From: an uncultured Coriobacteriaceae bacterium
GTDB taxonomy: Bacteria; Actinomycetota; Coriobacteriia; Coriobacteriales; UMGS124
Direction of reading: 5' to 3'
Length of the DNA stretch: 9,642 nt
Assembly: GCA_902783515.1 (NCBI GenBank)
Contig: CACZRK010000312.1
Location: 1 to 9,642 of the forward strand
Shown here piece by piece: positions 1-5,912 of this stretch. Under the pieces are notes generated by a model, which saw nothing but the letters and a program-made list of their open reading frames with translations, was not told where the DNA came from and did no database searches. Numbering within the stretch: position 1 is the first letter of the stretch; the number at the start of each line of letters is the position of its first letter. Position numbers and translations under genes: made by a program.

Positions 1-265
1 CCTTCGGGGCGTCGACGCGCGTGACGAGCACGCGGCGCTGACCGGCCGCGCGCAGCGCCGTCACGATGCCGACGATCTGCTCGGCGGACTTGCCGGCGCC
101 GTAGATCACCTCGGAGACGCCCTGCCGGATGCCGCGGTGCGTGTCGGGCTTCGCGAACCCGAGGTCCACGAACGGCTCCGCGCGCAGCGCGAGCAGCGCG
201 TCGTCCACGGACCGCTCGCCGCGGGCGACGCCCTCCAGCATGTCCCGCAGCTCCCTTGTCTCCAT
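1..265 (-). CDS. larB: LarB, pyridinium-3,5-biscarboxylic acid mononucleotide synthase (5' part, cut by window edge)
   Basis: Known role of the family: LarB carboxylates and hydrolyses nicotinic acid adenine dinucleotide to pyridinium-3,5-biscarboxylate mononucleotide, the first step to the nickel-pincer nucleotide cofactor of lactate racemase LarA; LarE and LarC finish it. Only the first 88 codons are here. The translation, read by hand, starts METRELRDMLEGVARGERSV and carries the LarB N-terminal signature: a DLGFAK stretch (residues 34-39), then the D-x-H-R / R-Q-G / E-V-I-Y-G / G-K / E-Q-I series (residues 41-64) and a V-T-R segment near residue 83. The AIR-carboxylase (PurE)-like catalytic half lies beyond the left edge. 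The ATG is preceded by GGGAG at 273-277 with 7 bases of spacing, which fixes the start. It follows the oxidoreductase gene by 39 bases and is probably co-transcribed with it. No other lar gene is inside the window. Confidence 0.88.
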   Translation of the reverse strand, partial: METRELRDMLEGVARGERSVDDALLALRAEPFVDLGFAKPDTHRGIRQGVSEVIYGAGKSAEQIVGIVTALRAAGQRRVLVTRVDAPK

Positions 266-285
266 GCGATCACTCCCAGCGCGCT

Positions 286-301
286 GCCTGCGAACGCAGG
301 C
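286..301 (-). other. Short hairpin between oxidoreductase gene and larB
   Basis: On the minus strand GCCTGC-GTTC-GCAGGC can form a 6-bp stem with a four-base loop (formally 7 bp with a two-base loop). It begins 3 bases after the TAG stop of the upstream gene and ends 20 bases before the larB start codon. It has no following U-run, so I do not call it a terminator; it may simply be chance in GC-rich DNA or shape the larB leader. Confidence 0.3.
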
Positions 302-304
302 GAC

Positions 305-1393
305 CTAGCGGCGCGCGACGCGCACCATGTCGGGCGTGACGTCGGCGATCGAGCGCGCCCCGCACATCATCATCGCGTCCTGGAGCTCCGCGCGCATCCG
401 GCGAATGAGAAACGCGATGCCCGCCTGGCCCGCGCCGTAGGCCGCGACCACGAACGGGCGGCACACGAGCACGCCGTCGGCGCCGAGCGCGAGGGCCCGA
501 AAGACGTCCAGCCCGCTGCGGATGCCGCCGTCCACGAGAATCGTGACCTGCGGCGCCCGCGCGCGCACCGCCGCCGCGATCTCCGGCAGCACCTCGGCCG
601 TCGCCGGGCACCCGTCCAGCACGCGCCCGCCATGATTGCTCACGACGATCGCGCTCGCCCCGGCGCGGGCTGCCTTCAGCGCGCCGCCGACGGTCATCAC
701 GCCCTTCACGACGAAGGGGCGCTCGGTCATGGCGGCGATCACCGCGAGGTCCTCCGGGGACTTCGGTCCCGCGGGCGGCTCCTGCCCCTTCAGGAAGGGC
801 AGGCCTGCGGCGTCCACGTCCATCGCGATCGCGAGGGGGCCGCAGGCGTCGGCGACGCGCATCTTGGCCGCCACCTTCTCGCGCGACCAGGGCTTGATCG
901 TCGGGACGCCCCAGCCGCCGACCTCCCGAATCGCGTCGCAGGACTGGACCATGAGCTCGTCGGGGATCCCGTCGCCGGTGAAGGCGGCGATCCCCTCGGC
1001 GCGCGCCGCCGCCAGAGAGAGGCGGTTGTAGGCCATCGTGTCCAGCGAGGGGCCGTAATGGCGGTTCACGTCCCCGACGGGGCCGATGAGCAGCGGCATC
1101 GACAGGCGCCGGCCGAGCAGCTCGCACGAGGCGTCCGCGGCGTCGCCGCCCACGAGCGTGTCCATGTTCAGGCGCACGTCACGCCACGCGTCGTAGTTGC
1201 GGCGTGCGACGTCGCCCGAGCCCTTCGCGCCGGGGCCAGGGATCTGGTTGCCGCACGCGCGGCCGTCGCAGACCGCGCAGGCGCGGCAGTACCGCCCGAT
1301 GACCGGCCGCGCGGCGCGCGCGATCTCATCCCAGTCCCGCGGCTCGGCGGGCGTGACGGCAGCCGCGCCCGCGGTCTTCTCGACAGTCCCCAT
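305..1393 (-). CDS. FMN-dependent alpha-hydroxy-acid oxidoreductase-like protein with N-terminal four-cysteine motif
   Basis: 362 residues, a TIM-barrel of the lactate/glycolate oxidase (FMN_dh) superfamily, which oxidises 2-hydroxyacids to 2-oxoacids. The C-terminal half carries the superfamily core: K230, the SNHGGR block (252-257) with the catalytic-type His254 and Arg257, D260, PATAEVLPEI (263-272), DGGIR (288-292) and a late flavin-phosphate segment VCRPFV (310-315), where most relatives have G-R-P. The N-terminal half diverges: I see no typical W-F-Q-L-Y segment, and residues 36-47 hold C36-x2-C39-x2-C42-x4-C47 followed by IPGPG, recalling the cysteine-rich subfamily annotated in anaerobic Clostridia as alpha-hydroxy-acid oxidizing protein. 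The cysteines could bind Fe-S or another metal, giving a dehydrogenase rather than an O2-using oxidase; that is inference. GGAGAGG at 1399-1405, 5 bases before the ATG, supports the start. It follows proS by 87 bases and precedes larB, which fits lactate metabolism. The exact substrate is unknown. Confidence 0.85.
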   Translation of the reverse strand: MGTVEKTAGAAAVTPAEPRDWDEIARAARPVIGRYCRACAVCDGRACGNQIPGPGAKGSGDVARRNYDAWRDVRLNMDTLVGGDAADASCELLGRRLSMPLLIGPVGDVNRHYGPSLDTMAYNRLSLAAARAEGIAAFTGDGIPDELMVQSCDAIREVGGWGVPTIKPWSREKVAAKMRVADACGPLAIAMDVDAAGLPFLKGQEPPAGPKSPEDLAVIAAMTERPFVVKGVMTVGGALKAARAGASAIVVSNHGGRVLDGCPATAEVLPEIAAAVRARAPQVTILVDGGIRSGLDVFRALALGADGVLVCRPFVVAAYGAGQAGIAFLIRRMRAELQDAMMMCGARSIADVTPDMVRVARR

Positions 1394-1435
1394 GACGACC
1401 TCTCCCCTTCCATGCGCGCCCGCCGCCGTGACGAC

Positions 1436-1471
1436 GTCGCGCGGACGAGCGGCTACGTCCGCCCGCGCGAC
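1436..1471 (-). other. GC-rich hairpin downstream of proS
   Basis: In the 87-base gap after the proS stop the minus strand reads GTCGCG, a CGGG bulge, CGGACG, an eight-base loop, then CGTCCGCGCGAC, giving a stem of 6+6 bp with one four-base bulge. The stem begins 9 bases after the proS TAA. No U-tract follows, so it is at best an atypical or partial terminator between proS and the oxidoreductase-larB pair. It could equally be an mRNA 3'-end stabiliser or chance. Confidence 0.35.
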
Positions 1472-1480
1472 AGCCGTGCC

Positions 1481-3205
1481 TTACTTGCGCTGCGAGATCA
1501 CGCGCTCGGCGAGGACCTTGGCGACCTCGTCCACGGCAATGAGCTCGCGCTCGCCCGTCGCGCGGTCCTTGACCTCCACGTTGCCCTCGGCGAGCGCCTT
1601 CTTGCCGACGACGAGCTGGTACGGGAAGCCCATGAGGTCGTTGTCGGCAAACTTGACGCCCGGGCGCTCCTTGCGGTCGTCCAGCACGACCTGGATGCCG
1701 GCGTCCACGAGCTCGGCCGTGAGCCGCTCGGCGACCGGGGCGATCACGTCGTCGCCAACGGTCAGCGGGATCACCGACACCTCGTAGGGCGCGACGCAGA
1801 CGGGCCAGACGATACCGTGCTCGTCGTTGTGCTGCTCGATGATCGCGGCGACCATGCGGGACACGCCGATGCCGTAGCAGCCCATGATCATCGGGTGCTC
1901 GTCGCCGTTGGCGTCGGTGTAGAGCGCGCCGAGCGCCTCGGAGTACTTCGTGCCGAGCTGGAAGACCTGCGAGCACTCGATGCCGCGGGCGGCGTGCAGG
2001 GGCTTGCCGCACGTCGGGCAGACGTCGCCCTCGCGGGCCGTGATGACGTCCACCCAGGCGGTCGGCTGGAAGTCGCGGCCGGGGCGGGCGCCGGTGTAGT
2101 GGAAGCCGTCCTCGTTGGCGCCGACGAGCCAGCTCTGCGAGTCCTTGAGCGAGACGTCGGCCACCAGGCGGACGCCCGCGGGCAGCCCGACCGGGCCCAT
2201 CGAGCCCTTGTGCAGACCGTACTGCGCGAGCTCCTCGTCGGTCATCATGTGGTAGCCCTCGCCGAAGGCGTGCTCGGCCTTGCAGTCGTTCATCTCGTGG
2301 TCGCCCGGGACGATGCAGACGACGGGCTCGCCCGCGGCGTCGATCAGCGCGAGCGCCTTGCGCGTCGCCTCCTGCGGCACGCCGAAGAACGCCGCGATGG
2401 ACTCGATCGTGCCGCAGCCGGGCGTCGCGACCTTCTGGAGCGTGCCGTCGCCGGGGCCCTCCTCCACGCGGACGGCGCAGGTGGCCGCCTCGGTGTCGGC
2501 CGCGAAGCCGCAGTCGCACCACACAAGCTCGGCCTCGCCGGCGTCGGCGATGGCCATGAACTCCACGCTCGTGCTGCCGCCGATCTGACCGGTGTCGGCC
2601 GCGACCGGCAGCGCGCGGATGCCGCAGCGCTCGCAGACGCGCGCGTAGGCGGCGCGCATGTCGTCATAGGTCCGCTGCAGCGACTCCTGGTCGGCGTGGA
2701 ACGAGTACCCGTCCTTCATGATGAACTCGCGACCGCGCATGAGGCCGAAGCGCGGTCGCAGCTCGTCGCGGAACTTCGTCTGGATCTGGTAGAGCGTGAC
2801 CGGCAGCTGCTTGTAGGAGTGCAGCTCGTTGCGCACGAGCGCGGTCACGGTCTCCTCGTGGGTCGGGCCGAGGCAGAAGTCGCGGTCGTGCCGGTCCTTC
2901 GTGCGCATGAGCTCGGGGCCGTACTTGTCCCAGCGGCCGGACTCGTGCCACAGCTCGGCGGGGGTGAGGATGGGCAGCAGCATCTCCTGCGCCCCGATGC
3001 CGTCCATCTCGTCGCGCACGACGGCCTCTATCTTGCTGATCACGCGCCAGGCGAGCGGCAGGTAGCTGTATAGGCCAGACGCCATCTTGCGGATCATGCC
3101 GGCGCGCAGCATGAGCTTGTGGCTCGCGAGCTCGGCCTCGGCCGGGTCCTCCTTCAGCGTCGGCGCGTAGAGGCTGGACATGCGGATACACGAAGAGGTC
3201 TTCAT
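1481..3205 (-). CDS. proS: Prolyl-tRNA synthetase (bacterial, with editing domain)
   Basis: ProS charges tRNA-Pro with proline in the cytoplasm. At 574 residues it matches the usual bacterial form with an insertion (INS) editing domain. Visible landmarks: the N-terminal LKEDPAEAELASHKLMLRAG segment (17-36), ASGLYSYLP (42-50), class II motif 2 around FRDELRPRFGLMRGREF (145-161), TGQIGGSTSVEF (205-216), an INS/editing region at roughly 225-390 that removes mischarged alanine in known homologues, class II motif 3 YGIGVSRM (444-451), and an anticodon-binding domain from about 470 to the end. Cysteine pairs C230/C232 and C396/C399 flank the editing region. The chosen ATG has GGAAG at 9 bases; the alternative ATG at 3179-3181 gives MSSLYAPT, a common family start, but lacks a visible Shine-Dalgarno, so the N-terminus is uncertain by 8 residues. 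It lies 124 bases after ispG, with a strong hairpin between, so its expression may be partly uncoupled. I saw no T-box motif (TGGNACCGCG). Confidence 0.97.
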   Translation of the reverse strand: MKTSSCIRMSSLYAPTLKEDPAEAELASHKLMLRAGMIRKMASGLYSYLPLAWRVISKIEAVVRDEMDGIGAQEMLLPILTPAELWHESGRWDKYGPELMRTKDRHDRDFCLGPTHEETVTALVRNELHSYKQLPVTLYQIQTKFRDELRPRFGLMRGREFIMKDGYSFHADQESLQRTYDDMRAAYARVCERCGIRALPVAADTGQIGGSTSVEFMAIADAGEAELVWCDCGFAADTEAATCAVRVEEGPGDGTLQKVATPGCGTIESIAAFFGVPQEATRKALALIDAAGEPVVCIVPGDHEMNDCKAEHAFGEGYHMMTDEELAQYGLHKGSMGPVGLPAGVRLVADVSLKDSQSWLVGANEDGFHYTGARPGRDFQPTAWVDVITAREGDVCPTCGKPLHAARGIECSQVFQLGTKYSEALGALYTDANGDEHPMIMGCYGIGVSRMVAAIIEQHNDEHGIVWPVCVAPYEVSVIPLTVGDDVIAPVAERLTAELVDAGIQVVLDDRKERPGVKFADNDLMGFPYQLVVGKKALAEGNVEVKDRATGERELIAVDEVAKVLAERVISQRK

Positions 3206-3250
3206 TCGATGCTACTTCCATTCGCGTTGCGTTCTGCGTTGCATGCCGTT

Positions 3251-3290
3251 CGCGCGGGCGCGCCGGCACCTCTGCCGACGCGCCCGCACG
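3251..3290 (-). other. Very strong 18-bp hairpin between ispG and proS
   Basis: The minus strand reads CGTGCGGGCGCGTCGGCA, then the loop GAGG, then TGCCGGCGCGCCCGCGCG. All 18 positions pair, 16 by Watson-Crick and 2 by G-U wobble. The hairpin starts 39 bases after the ispG stop and ends 45 bases before the proS start. The bases after it (AACGGCATGC) contain no U-run, so it is not a canonical intrinsic terminator for the minus strand, and the plus-strand side also lacks one. It may be an attenuating or RNA-stabilising element, or a terminator of a type that does not need a U-tract. A T-box is not supported. Confidence 0.6.
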
Positions 3291-3329
3291 ACCGGCGCCC
3301 GTCCTGATGGTAAAGCGTGCGCGCCGCGG

Positions 3330-4499
3330 TCACCGCGTGGATGGGAAGCGCGACTCGATCTCCCGAAACAGCACGTCCACGATCTGGTCCGCCGGCGCCC
3401 GCGCGATGACCTTCCCCTCCAGGAAGACCGCGCCCGACCCGCGCCCGCAGGCGACGCCGATGTCCGCGCCGCGCGCCTCGCCGGGGCCGTTGACCTCGCA
3501 GCCCATGACGGCGACCGAGATCGGCGAGCGCATCTGGGCCAGGCGGCGCTCGACCTCCTGCGCGATCGGGATCATGTCCACCTGACAGCGCGCGCACGTC
3601 GGGCAGCTCACGAGCTCGGGCGTGCGGCGGCGCATGCCGAGCGCGGCGAGGATCCCCCACGCGACCGGCAGCTCCTCCTGCGGCGGCGCGGTGAGCGAGA
3701 CGCGGATGGTGTCGCCGATGCCCTCCGCCAGCAGGATGCCCAGCCCGACGGCGCTCTTGATGGCGCCCTGCCGCGGCGTCCCCGCCTCCGTGATGCCCAG
3801 GTGCAGCGGCACGTCGGGCAGCGCGGCGCTCAGGCGCCGGTAGGTCTCCACCGTGACGCCCACGTCGTGCGCCTTGGCCGACAGCACGACGTCACGGAAC
3901 CCGCGCGCGCGGAAGTGCTCCACGAACCCGGTCGCCGACAGGACCATCTTGTCCGCGAGGCTCAGGTCGTCGCGGGCGTCGAGCGACCGGTCGATCGACC
4001 CCGCGTTCACGCCGACGCGGATCGGCAGGCCACGGGCGCCCGCCTCGTCGATCACCGCGTCCACCTTGTCCCACGAGCCGATGTTGCCCGGGTTGACGCG
4101 CAGCGCCGCCGCGCCGCGGCGCGCCGCCTCGATCGCCAGGCGATGGTCAAAGTGGATGTCGGCGATGACCGGGATGGGACTCTCGGCGCACAGTCGCTCA
4201 AAGCCGTCCAGCGCGTCGGCCCGCGGTATCGCGGCGCGCACGAGCTCGCAGCCCTCGCGGGCGAGCAGCCGCGCCTGCGCGAGCGCCGCGTCCGCGTCCC
4301 TCGTGGGTGCCGTCAGCATGGACTGCACGCGCACCGGCGCGCCACCGCCGAGCGTCACGCCCCCGACGCTCACCTGCCTGGTCAGCTCGCGCGCCAGGCG
4401 CGGCCGCGCGTCGGCAGCCGCGCGCGTACCGCCGCGCTCGCCCGACTCCCGCGCTCCGGCCGCCGCGGTCGTCTCACTCGCCTCGTCCGTCTCTCCCAT
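3330..4499 (-). CDS. ispG: 4-hydroxy-3-methylbut-2-en-1-yl diphosphate synthase (MEP pathway)
   Basis: IspG (GcpE) reduces methylerythritol cyclodiphosphate to HMBPP using a [4Fe-4S] cluster, the penultimate MEP step. With the start chosen here it has 389 residues. A TIM-barrel part shows VQSM (58-61), IPVIADIHFDHR (109-120), LRVNPGNIG (133-141) and SAKAHDV (207-213). The C-terminal Fe-S domain has the three ligand cysteines C299 and C302 (in SCPTC) and C334 (in VMGCEVNGPGEA), with E341 as the usual fourth ligand. An extra cysteine, C305, sits three residues after the second ligand. The ATG at 4499 has GGGAGGGG at 4505-4512 only 5 bases upstream. An in-frame ATG at 4517 overlaps the upstream rseP stop as ATGA but has no ribosome site, so I prefer 4499, leaving a 14-base gap. 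Residues 1-40 form a low-complexity Ala/Glu/Arg-rich extension before the family's usual start. Confidence 0.97.
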   Translation of the reverse strand: MGETDEASETTAAAGARESGERGGTRAAADARPRLARELTRQVSVGGVTLGGGAPVRVQSMLTAPTRDADAALAQARLLAREGCELVRAAIPRADALDGFERLCAESPIPVIADIHFDHRLAIEAARRGAAALRVNPGNIGSWDKVDAVIDEAGARGLPIRVGVNAGSIDRSLDARDDLSLADKMVLSATGFVEHFRARGFRDVVLSAKAHDVGVTVETYRRLSAALPDVPLHLGITEAGTPRQGAIKSAVGLGILLAEGIGDTIRVSLTAPPQEELPVAWGILAALGMRRRTPELVSCPTCARCQVDMIPIAQEVERRLAQMRSPISVAVMGCEVNGPGEARGADIGVACGRGSGAVFLEGKVIARAPADQIVDVLFREIESRFPSTR

Positions 4500-4504
4500 C
4501 AGGG

Positions 4505-4512
4505 CCCCTCCC
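4505..4512 (-). promoter_or_regulatory. Ribosome binding site deciding the ispG start
   Basis: GGGAGGGG on the minus strand lies 5 bases before the ATG at 4497-4499 and downstream of the in-frame ATG at 4515-4517. Its position favours the shorter IspG. It lies directly after the rseP stop codon, so ribosomes finishing rseP may re-initiate here. Confidence 0.6.
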
Positions 4513-4513
4513 G

Positions 4514-5863
4514 TCATGCGTACACGCCCGTCGCGAGGCGCGTCAGGTCAAGCACGACCATCACGACGAACAGCAAAAGGATCAACGCCATGCCCGCCGC
4601 CGAGATCGCGGACTGCACCGCCATCGGCACCGGTCGGCGGATGACGGCCTGGATCGCCTCGATCAGCAGCTTGCCACCGTCAAGCGGCGGGATCGGCAGC
4701 AGGTTCAGCCATCCCAGCGACAGGCTGAGCGACGCGGCGAGCAGCAGCACGTCCCACGCGCCGCGCTCGGCCGCCTGTCCGGTGATCGCCACGATGCCGA
4801 CGATGCCGGCCGACTGGTCCAGCACCTCCATCGTCTGCGAGGGCATGAGCAGCGAGACGATGGCCTGCGCCGTCGCGACCGCGTAGGAGCCCGCCGCAGC
4901 GACCGCCTGCCCCAGGGGCAGCCGGCGCGTCTCGCTGCCGTAGCTCACGCCGAGCATGCCGTCGTCGCCGAGCCGCACCGTCGCCTCGCGCGTCTGTCCC
5001 TCGTGCGCGAACGCGACGGTCACCTCGTCCCCCGCGGGCACCTGGGCGAGCGCTGTGGTGACCGCCTGGTAGCCGTCGCTGACGTCCGTGCCGTTGATGG
5101 CCGTGATCACGTCGCCGGCGGCCATGCCCGCCTGCGCGGCGGGCGAGCCCTCCTGCACGGCCGCGAGCTGCGGCTGCACGACCTGCACGCCGTGCAGCAT
5201 GAGGAAGGCGCAGACGATCACGATCGCGCAGAGGATGTTGGCGGCGATGCCCGCCACGAGCACCGCCGCCCGCCTCAGGAAGCCCTTGCCCGCGTAGGTG
5301 CGCGCCACGTCGCGGGCGAGCAGCTCCTCCGGCGCGACGCTCGTCGCGAGCGGAGCCCCCGCCTCGGTGGCGCCGGGTGCGAGGAAGTCATGCCCGCGAT
5401 CATGGACGGTGCGCCCGCTCGCGTCACGGCGCACGGTCTGGAAGACCGTCGCGTCACCGCTGCCGTGCCGCCCGTCCACGGGCTCGACGGAGCCGATGTC
5501 GGCGAGCGCGTCAAGCAGCATGCCCGCCTCGTCGGGATCGACGCGCAGGACCTCGGCGAGCTCCTCCACGGAGAGGCGCCCACGGGCGTTCACGAGCGCG
5601 AGGGCGAGCGGCAGGCGCCGGTCGGGCCGGTACGCCATGCCCGAGATGCGCGTGTAGCCGCCGAGCAGCGCGAGCGTCGCGCCGTAGCGGATGCCCGAGC
5701 GGGGGCTGCGCACCGAGACGCTCGGCCCGTAGGGCAGGCCGACGAACAGCTCGGTCACGCGCATGCCGCACAGGCGCGCCACGAACGCGTGCGCCGCCTC
5801 GTGGATCACGACGAGAAACGTCAGCACGAGGATGGTAACGATGATTCCCAGGGCAGTCTGCAT
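4514..5863 (-). CDS. rseP: Site-2 (M50/RseP-family) intramembrane zinc metalloprotease with a winged-helix-like insert
   Basis: A membrane protease of the RseP/SpoIVFB family that cuts transmembrane segments, in known cases of anti-sigma factors or signal-peptide remnants; the substrate here is unknown. 449 residues. TM1 (about 4-24) runs into the zinc motif HEAAH (H21, E22, H25). LLGGYTRISG (66-75) matches the membrane-embedded GGY loop. TM2 is about 196-222, with AGIAAN (204-209) where the family has AGPxxN. A PDZ domain spans roughly 228-300. TM3 contains NLLPIPPLDGG (387-397), D395 being the third zinc ligand, and TM4 is about 418-440. Residues about 80-190 form an unusual insert in the TM1-TM2 loop, part of it resembling a winged helix. 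The start was chosen at ATG 5863: GAAGGA lies 9 bases upstream and TM1 follows at once; longer in-frame readings only add non-homologous Arg/Ser/Pro-rich sequence. It lies 49 bases after dxr and ends next to ispG. Confidence 0.95.
   Translation of the reverse strand: MQTALGIIVTILVLTFLVVIHEAAHAFVARLCGMRVTELFVGLPYGPSVSVRSPRSGIRYGATLALLGGYTRISGMAYRPDRRLPLALALVNARGRLSVEELAEVLRVDPDEAGMLLDALADIGSVEPVDGRHGSGDATVFQTVRRDASGRTVHDRGHDFLAPGATEAGAPLATSVAPEELLARDVARTYAGKGFLRRAAVLVAGIAANILCAIVIVCAFLMLHGVQVVQPQLAAVQEGSPAAQAGMAAGDVITAINGTDVSDGYQAVTTALAQVPAGDEVTVAFAHEGQTREATVRLGDDGMLGVSYGSETRRLPLGQAVAAAGSYAVATAQAIVSLLMPSQTMEVLDQSAGIVGIVAITGQAAERGAWDVLLLAASLSLSLGWLNLLPIPPLDGGKLLIEAIQAVIRRPVPMAVQSAISAAGMALILLLFVVMVVLDLTRLATGVYA
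5474..5614 (-). other. Winged helix-turn-helix-like segment inside the site-2 protease
   Basis: This part encodes residues 84-130 of the M50 protease. It reads as helix LPLALALVNARG, then RLSVEELAEVLRVDP, then DEAGMLLDALADIGSVEPVD. The pattern S-V-E-E-L-A-E-x-L-x-V, a turn, A-x-x-L-L-D-x-L-x-x-x-G is typical of winged-helix folds. It is followed by two strand-like pieces (ATVFQTVRRD and GRTVHD, 138-155) that could be the wing. It sits in the loop between TM1 and TM2, which is cytoplasmic in E. coli RseP. The fold is assigned from residue pattern only. Confidence 0.5.
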
Positions 5864-5872
5864 CCAGCAAGG

Positions 5873-5878
5873 TCCTTC
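5873..5878 (-). promoter_or_regulatory. Ribosome binding site deciding the rseP start
   Basis: GAAGGA on the minus strand stands 9 bases before the ATG at 5861-5863. It supports starting the protease directly at its first membrane helix. Confidence 0.6.
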
Positions 5879-5912
5879 TGGTCGGGCGACGGGGGCGCCG
5901 CGCGGGGCGGCG

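Noticed and set aside
137..3073. A 978-codon open frame on the plus strand opposite proS and the oxidoreductase gene
   Set aside because: It is antisense to two clearly recognisable genes, its translation is Arg/Ala/His/Asp-rich with no recognisable domain, and long stop-free antisense frames are expected in GC-rich coding DNA.
3212..3244. A 10-codon possible leader ORF (MQRRTQREWK) just before proS, after the strong hairpin
   Set aside because: No ribosome binding site precedes it, it contains no proline codon that would suit attenuation by prolyl-tRNA level, and such a short frame arises easily by chance.
3222..3250. Short direct repeat GCAACGC twice upstream of proS
   Set aside because: Only two 7-base copies in a compositionally biased stretch; no arrangement that suggests an operator or a repeat array.
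3206..3329. Possible T-box riboswitch ahead of proS
   Set aside because: The conserved T-box antiterminator sequence TGGNACCGCG is not present, and 124 bases is shorter than usual for a complete T-box leader with terminator.
3180..4886. A 568-codon plus-strand frame opposite ispG and rseP, with similar frames at 4307-5995, 5763-7178 and 7952-9472
   Set aside because: All mirror conserved minus-strand genes and have low-complexity Arg/Ala/His/Asp-rich translations typical of shadow frames.
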